Origin: Lacibacter luteus
GTDB lineage: Bacteria; Bacteroidota; Bacteroidia; Chitinophagales; Chitinophagaceae
Direction of reading: 5' to 3'
Assembly: GCF_004118265.1 (NCBI RefSeq)
Contig: NZ_SDHW01000001.1
Span: 806,001 to 870,000, forward strand
Length of the DNA: 64,000 bases
This document shows positions 60,338-64,000 of the stretch, one piece after another. The position numbers and the translations under genes were made by a program. Each line of letters starts with the position of its first letter. Position 1 is the stretch's first letter. A model generated the notes under the pieces. The model was not told the DNA's origin. It searched no databases and was given only the letters and a program-made list of their open reading frames with translations.

Positions 60338-61762
60338 TTATACGTTTAACAGCTGCGGCTTTTCTTTATACACTTTCCATAAAAACTCACCAAAGATGGT
60401 ATTGGCCCATGCAAACCACGAACGGGTGAATTTCTTTGCATCATCTTTATGAAATGCTTCATGCATAAACCCTGTGTCGCCATGCGATCTTTGCAACATC
60501 TCTACGCACTTCTTAATTTCCTGTTCGTTTGAACTGGTAAGTCCACGCATCACAATACTTAATGGCCAGATCATATCCACACCAACATGCGGCCCGCCAA
60601 TACCCTCGCCTGCTTTTCCTTTAAAATAAAACGGGTTGTATTCGCTCAGCAATAATTTTCTTGTGTTGATATAAACAGGATCGTTTGCAGCAACTGCTCC
60701 TAAATAAGGCAACGATAAAAGACTCGGCACGTTGGCATCGTCCATCAAATTAAAACTGCCGTAACCATTTACTTCATACGCATACACTTTTCCAAACTGC
60801 GGATGGGTTACAACGCCGTATTGCTTAATCGCTGCTTCCACTTCTTTTGCAAAGGCAGTACATTCATTTGCAAAGGCAGCATCTTTATAAACAGCGGTAA
60901 AAATTTCAGCCATTTGTTTTAAGCTTACTACTGCAAAAAAGTTTGCAGGAATAAACAACGGATAGATCGTTGCATCATCACTTGGCCTGAACATAGAGAA
61001 GATCAAGCCAACCGGCTTTGCCGGATAACCATAACCACCTAAGGGCACACCATCGGTTGCCCAGCTTGTTCTCCGTTCGAACTTGTAAGGCCCTTTTCCT
61101 GTTTTACGTTGCTGCTCACGGAATGTTTGCACAATCAACTTTGCAGCTTTGTTCCATGTTGCATCAAATACCGAAGTATCATTGGTTGTTTTCCAATACC
61201 TGTATGCTAAACGTACAGGATAACATAAACTGTCGATCTCCCATTTGCGTTCATGAATACCGGGCTTCATGGTAGTGTGATCGGTCTTCCACTCGCCTTC
61301 TTTTGTTTCATCGTTATAAAACGCATTGGCATAAGGATCTTTGTTAATGCAAAAAGCCTGTCGGTTAATCACACCGGCAATCAACTCCTGCAATGCTTTG
61401 TCTTCTTTTGCAAAAGAAAGATACGGCGATACCTGTGCCGTACTATCCCGTAACCACATGGCATCAATATCACCGGTAATTACATAGGTATCAGGTCTCC
61501 CGTTTTTTGTACCGGTATAAACAGTAGTATCTAATGTATTGGGAAAGCAGTTGCCAAACAACCAGGCCAGTTCTTTGTTTTTTACTTTCGATGAAAATTC
61601 TGCAATTGCTTTTTCAATAGCTGCACTTTGAAAATGACGTTTGTCTGCTGCCACACGCACAATAGGGAAATCAAATCCACTACCTGCAAATGAAAAAGAA
61701 GGATTTAATAAGACGCCTGCTCCTGCAATACTTGTGTTTCGGATAAATTGTTTTCTGTTCAT
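60338..61762 (-). CDS. GH125 exo-alpha-mannosidase
   Basis: 474 residues. The N-terminus (MNRKQFIRNTSIAGAGVLL) is Tat-like, with RK instead of the RR pair. GH125 (alpha/alpha)6 motifs: ELAWLFGNCFPNTLDTTV, TYVITGDIDAMWLRDSTAQVSPY, HERKWEIDSLCYPVRLAYRYW, YGYPAKPVGLIFSMFRPSDD, DDANVPSLLSLPYLG, GIGGPHVGVDMIWPLSI and HGDTGFMHEAFHKDD. GH125 enzymes remove alpha-1,6-linked mannose, as in N-glycans and fungal mannan. Start lies 5 bp after the GH92 stop, so the two are co-translated and likely act in sequence. Confidence 0.95.
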   Translation of the reverse strand: MNRKQFIRNTSIAGAGVLLNPSFSFAGSGFDFPIVRVAADKRHFQSAAIEKAIAEFSSKVKNKELAWLFGNCFPNTLDTTVYTGTKNGRPDTYVITGDIDAMWLRDSTAQVSPYLSFAKEDKALQELIAGVINRQAFCINKDPYANAFYNDETKEGEWKTDHTTMKPGIHERKWEIDSLCYPVRLAYRYWKTTNDTSVFDATWNKAAKLIVQTFREQQRKTGKGPYKFERRTSWATDGVPLGGYGYPAKPVGLIFSMFRPSDDATIYPLFIPANFFAVVSLKQMAEIFTAVYKDAAFANECTAFAKEVEAAIKQYGVVTHPQFGKVYAYEVNGYGSFNLMDDANVPSLLSLPYLGAVAANDPVYINTRKLLLSEYNPFYFKGKAGEGIGGPHVGVDMIWPLSIVMRGLTSSNEQEIKKCVEMLQRSHGDTGFMHEAFHKDDAKKFTRSWFAWANTIFGEFLWKVYKEKPQLLNV

Positions 61763-61767
61763 AAAAC

Positions 61768-64000
61768 TTATTTTGATAAAGAGAACGGTTTGCTGTTATC
61801 GCTCACGCCTCTTTTTAATTCGGGTTTTGAATCCATTACCAACTGCAATGTACCACCATTCATAATATCTGCATAGGTGATCCAGTTCTGATCGAATGAT
61901 TTTCCATTGAGTGTTGCAGACTGAATGTAAACACTTTCTTTATTGTTATTTTTTGCTTCGATCACAAACTGTTTCCCGTTTTCTAATGTAATCGTTGTTT
62001 TTTGAAAAACAGGACTGCCCATTACATACTGATCGGTTCCGGGACATACACTGTAAAAACCCAATGCACTCAATACATACCACGAAGATGTTTGTCCCTG
62101 GTCTTCATCGCCGGGATAACCATTCTCTGTTGCATCGTATAATTTCTCCATTACATTCCGTGCATGGTATTGTGCTTTCCACGGTTCGCCGCTGTAGTTG
62201 TATAAATAAACCATGTGCTGTATAGGTTGATTGCCGTGTGCATATTGCCCCATGTTCGCCATCACCATTTCTGTCATTTCATGGATCATGCCACCATAGC
62301 TTCCAACGTTGACGGTATTGGGAACAGAAAAAACTGAATCGAGTTTTGCATTGAAGTTTTTATTGCCACCCATTAAATTGATAAGTCCCTGCACATCGTG
62401 AAAAACTGACCATACCCAATGCCATGCATTTCCTTCAGTGAAAGGTCCGCCCCACTCAACCGGATCGAAGTTGGGCGCCCATTCACCATTTGCTTTACGG
62501 CCACGCATAAAATTTGTTGAAGGATCGTACACATTTTTATAGTTGTACATCTGCCTTGCAAAAATGTTTTGATAAAATGTATTGCCTGTTGCTTTTGCTA
62601 ACTGATAACCGCAGAAATCATCGTATGCATACTCCAATGTTTTTGCTGTTGCTTCACGCACTTCGGGATAAGGCGCATAACCTAACTGGTAATATTGCTT
62701 CCATCCATCTCTTCCGTTTGCAGGGCCCCATGGGCCTTTGTTGGTTGCTTCGTTGAGATATGCTTTCAATGCTTTTTGCGGATCGAATGTGCGGATGCCC
62801 TTTGCCCATGCATCAGCTAACAATGAAATTGCATGATTGCCGATCATACTTCCGGCTTCGCCGGGAAAACTCCAGGAAGGCAACCAGCCACATTGTTCCT
62901 GTGCATCGAGCAAGGCCTGCATATAACGGCCATGCATAGTCGGATACATCAATGCATTCAGTGGAAACTGTGCACGGAAGGTATCCCAGAAACCGGTGTC
63001 GGTAAACATGTAACCCTTGTGTATTTTTCCATCGTAGGGACTGAAGTAATATGGGTTGCCGTCTTTATCATATTCATAAAACTGCCGTGAAAACAAACTT
63101 GCCCTGAAGAAGCAGGAATAGAACGTTGCTTTCTGTTCTTCTGTTCCTCCTTCTACCAAAATGCGACCGAGATGTTTGTTCCATATTGCAGCAGCTGCGG
63201 CTTTAGTATCATCGAGTGTTTTATGTGTAGCTAACTCTCTTGTTACATTCAACGTTGCCTGTTCGGCACTGATGTAAGATGATGCAACTTTCGCCTGTAC
63301 GATTTCACCATTTTTAAACTGAATATATGCACCAATGCCGCCACCTTCGCCTTCTGTTGCATTTTCGCTGATGCTGTTATTCCTGTTTTCCCAAGTGCCG
63401 TATGCTTTGAACGGTTTATCAAAATGAATTTCGAAATAACTTTTAATGAGATTGCCTCTGTTGTCTTTATTATTTTTTACATAACCGGTGATCTTTTGTT
63501 CTTTTGGCCAAATCTTAATTCCACTGAAACCGGTATAACCATCCAGCACCAGGTAACTCGCACCTGTTTTTGGAAAACTGAAACGCAGATGAGCACCACG
63601 TTCTGTTGGCGACATTTCCGTTACAATACCGTTATCAAGTTTTACTTTGTAATAATGCGGCTTTGCAATTTCGTTTTCATGTTTAAAACCTGTGGCCCGT
63701 TCATTTTCGTTTACAACCAACTTTCCTGTAACAGGCATAAATGAAAACACACAATAGTCCGTTGTCCACGAACTGCATTGATGCGCCTGCTGAAAACCAC
63801 GGATCGTTGTTTTAAAGAACTGGTATTTCCATCCATCGCCGTTCCTGCCTGTTTGCGGCGTCCATGTGTGCATAGCAAAAGGCAATGCAGTAGTGGGATA
63901 GGTATTGCCACGAGTTAATTCGTGTTTTGAATTTGTACCCTGTAATGTATTTACATACTCAACCGGATCTTTTCCTTTTGCCGTACTACCAATAACTGAA
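61768..64000 (-). CDS. GH92 alpha-mannosidase, 5' end beyond window
   Basis: The frame is open from 61768 to the right edge, so at least 743 residues are present and the true start lies outside; an internal Met at 63885 is not the start because the family sequence continues upstream (VEYVNTLQGTNSKHE, RGNTYPTTALPFAM). GH92 motifs: GFWDTFRAQFPLNALMYP, MGQYAHGNQPIQHMVYLYNYSG, GDEDQGQTSSWYVLSALGFY with the conserved acids. The residue after EDxGQ differs from the other GH92 (EDQGQ here, EDCGQ at 1-2286), hinting at different specificity. Removes alpha-mannose; coupled with GH125. Confidence 0.94.
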   Translation of the reverse strand, partial: SVIGSTAKGKDPVEYVNTLQGTNSKHELTRGNTYPTTALPFAMHTWTPQTGRNGDGWKYQFFKTTIRGFQQAHQCSSWTTDYCVFSFMPVTGKLVVNENERATGFKHENEIAKPHYYKVKLDNGIVTEMSPTERGAHLRFSFPKTGASYLVLDGYTGFSGIKIWPKEQKITGYVKNNKDNRGNLIKSYFEIHFDKPFKAYGTWENRNNSISENATEGEGGGIGAYIQFKNGEIVQAKVASSYISAEQATLNVTRELATHKTLDDTKAAAAAIWNKHLGRILVEGGTEEQKATFYSCFFRASLFSRQFYEYDKDGNPYYFSPYDGKIHKGYMFTDTGFWDTFRAQFPLNALMYPTMHGRYMQALLDAQEQCGWLPSWSFPGEAGSMIGNHAISLLADAWAKGIRTFDPQKALKAYLNEATNKGPWGPANGRDGWKQYYQLGYAPYPEVREATAKTLEYAYDDFCGYQLAKATGNTFYQNIFARQMYNYKNVYDPSTNFMRGRKANGEWAPNFDPVEWGGPFTEGNAWHWVWSVFHDVQGLINLMGGNKNFNAKLDSVFSVPNTVNVGSYGGMIHEMTEMVMANMGQYAHGNQPIQHMVYLYNYSGEPWKAQYHARNVMEKLYDATENGYPGDEDQGQTSSWYVLSALGFYSVCPGTDQYVMGSPVFQKTTITLENGKQFVIEAKNNNKESVYIQSATLNGKSFDQNWITYADIMNGGTLQLVMDSKPELKRGVSDNSKPFSLSK

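Overview
The window looks like a chromosomal segment of a Bacteroidota bacterium, most likely Chitinophagaceae-like. This rests on three SusC/SusD pairs, hybrid two-component and propeller-type sensor kinases, a type IX secretion sorting domain, SPII lipoboxes of the Bacteroidota type, AT-leaning base use and weak ribosome binding sites. The genus cannot be fixed from sequence alone. No tRNA, rRNA, CRISPR array, transposase or integrase gene was seen.

Region A (1-13623, minus strand) is a polysaccharide utilisation locus (PUL): a ROK-family regulator, susC, susD, a GH29 alpha-L-fucosidase, a compact GH2 beta-mannosidase, a second GH29 and a GH92 alpha-mannosidase that runs off the left edge. 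Fucosidase, beta-mannosidase and alpha-mannosidase together fit trimming of fucosylated N-glycan-type or manno-oligosaccharide glycans. Region B (13770-28488) is a second PUL under a divergent fused hybrid two-component regulator (HTCS): susC, susD, a GH16 lipoprotein, a heparinase II/III-type lyase, a GH88 unsaturated glucuronyl hydrolase and a DUF2264 protein. It probably degrades a non-sulfated uronic-acid polysaccharide. Mannonate dehydratase (uxuA) lies just beyond it and could take up the uronate stream.

Region C (28489-34804) holds uxuA, a GAPDH paralogue, a small PQQ-repeat protein and several small hypothetical genes. It also contains heptanucleotide tandem arrays, palindromes and a roughly 0.8-1 kb AT-rich cassette-like segment bounded by inverted repeats and carrying a probably frameshifted gene.

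Region D (34976-55025) is a third PUL aimed at L-arabinose-rich glycans: two GH43s, a GH127 beta-L-arabinofuranosidase, an aldose 1-epimerase lipoprotein, a clan GH-A hydrolase, a conserved secreted unknown, a DUF4965 protein, DUF3823, susD and susC. Its regulator is a split version of an HTCS, with the kinase (1042 aa) and the AraC-type response regulator (258 aa) as separate genes. Region E (55032-64000, minus) holds GH92 (cut by the right edge), GH125, a vanadium haloperoxidase-type protein, a GH43 and a large PKD/T9SS surface protein, which suggests a mannan or mannoprotein programme.

Shared regulatory architecture: RNA hairpins sit directly after susD in all three PULs, likely lowering enzyme expression relative to SusCD. 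Both HTCS-regulated PULs carry 7-bp direct repeats about 21-22 bp apart in the divergent promoter region.
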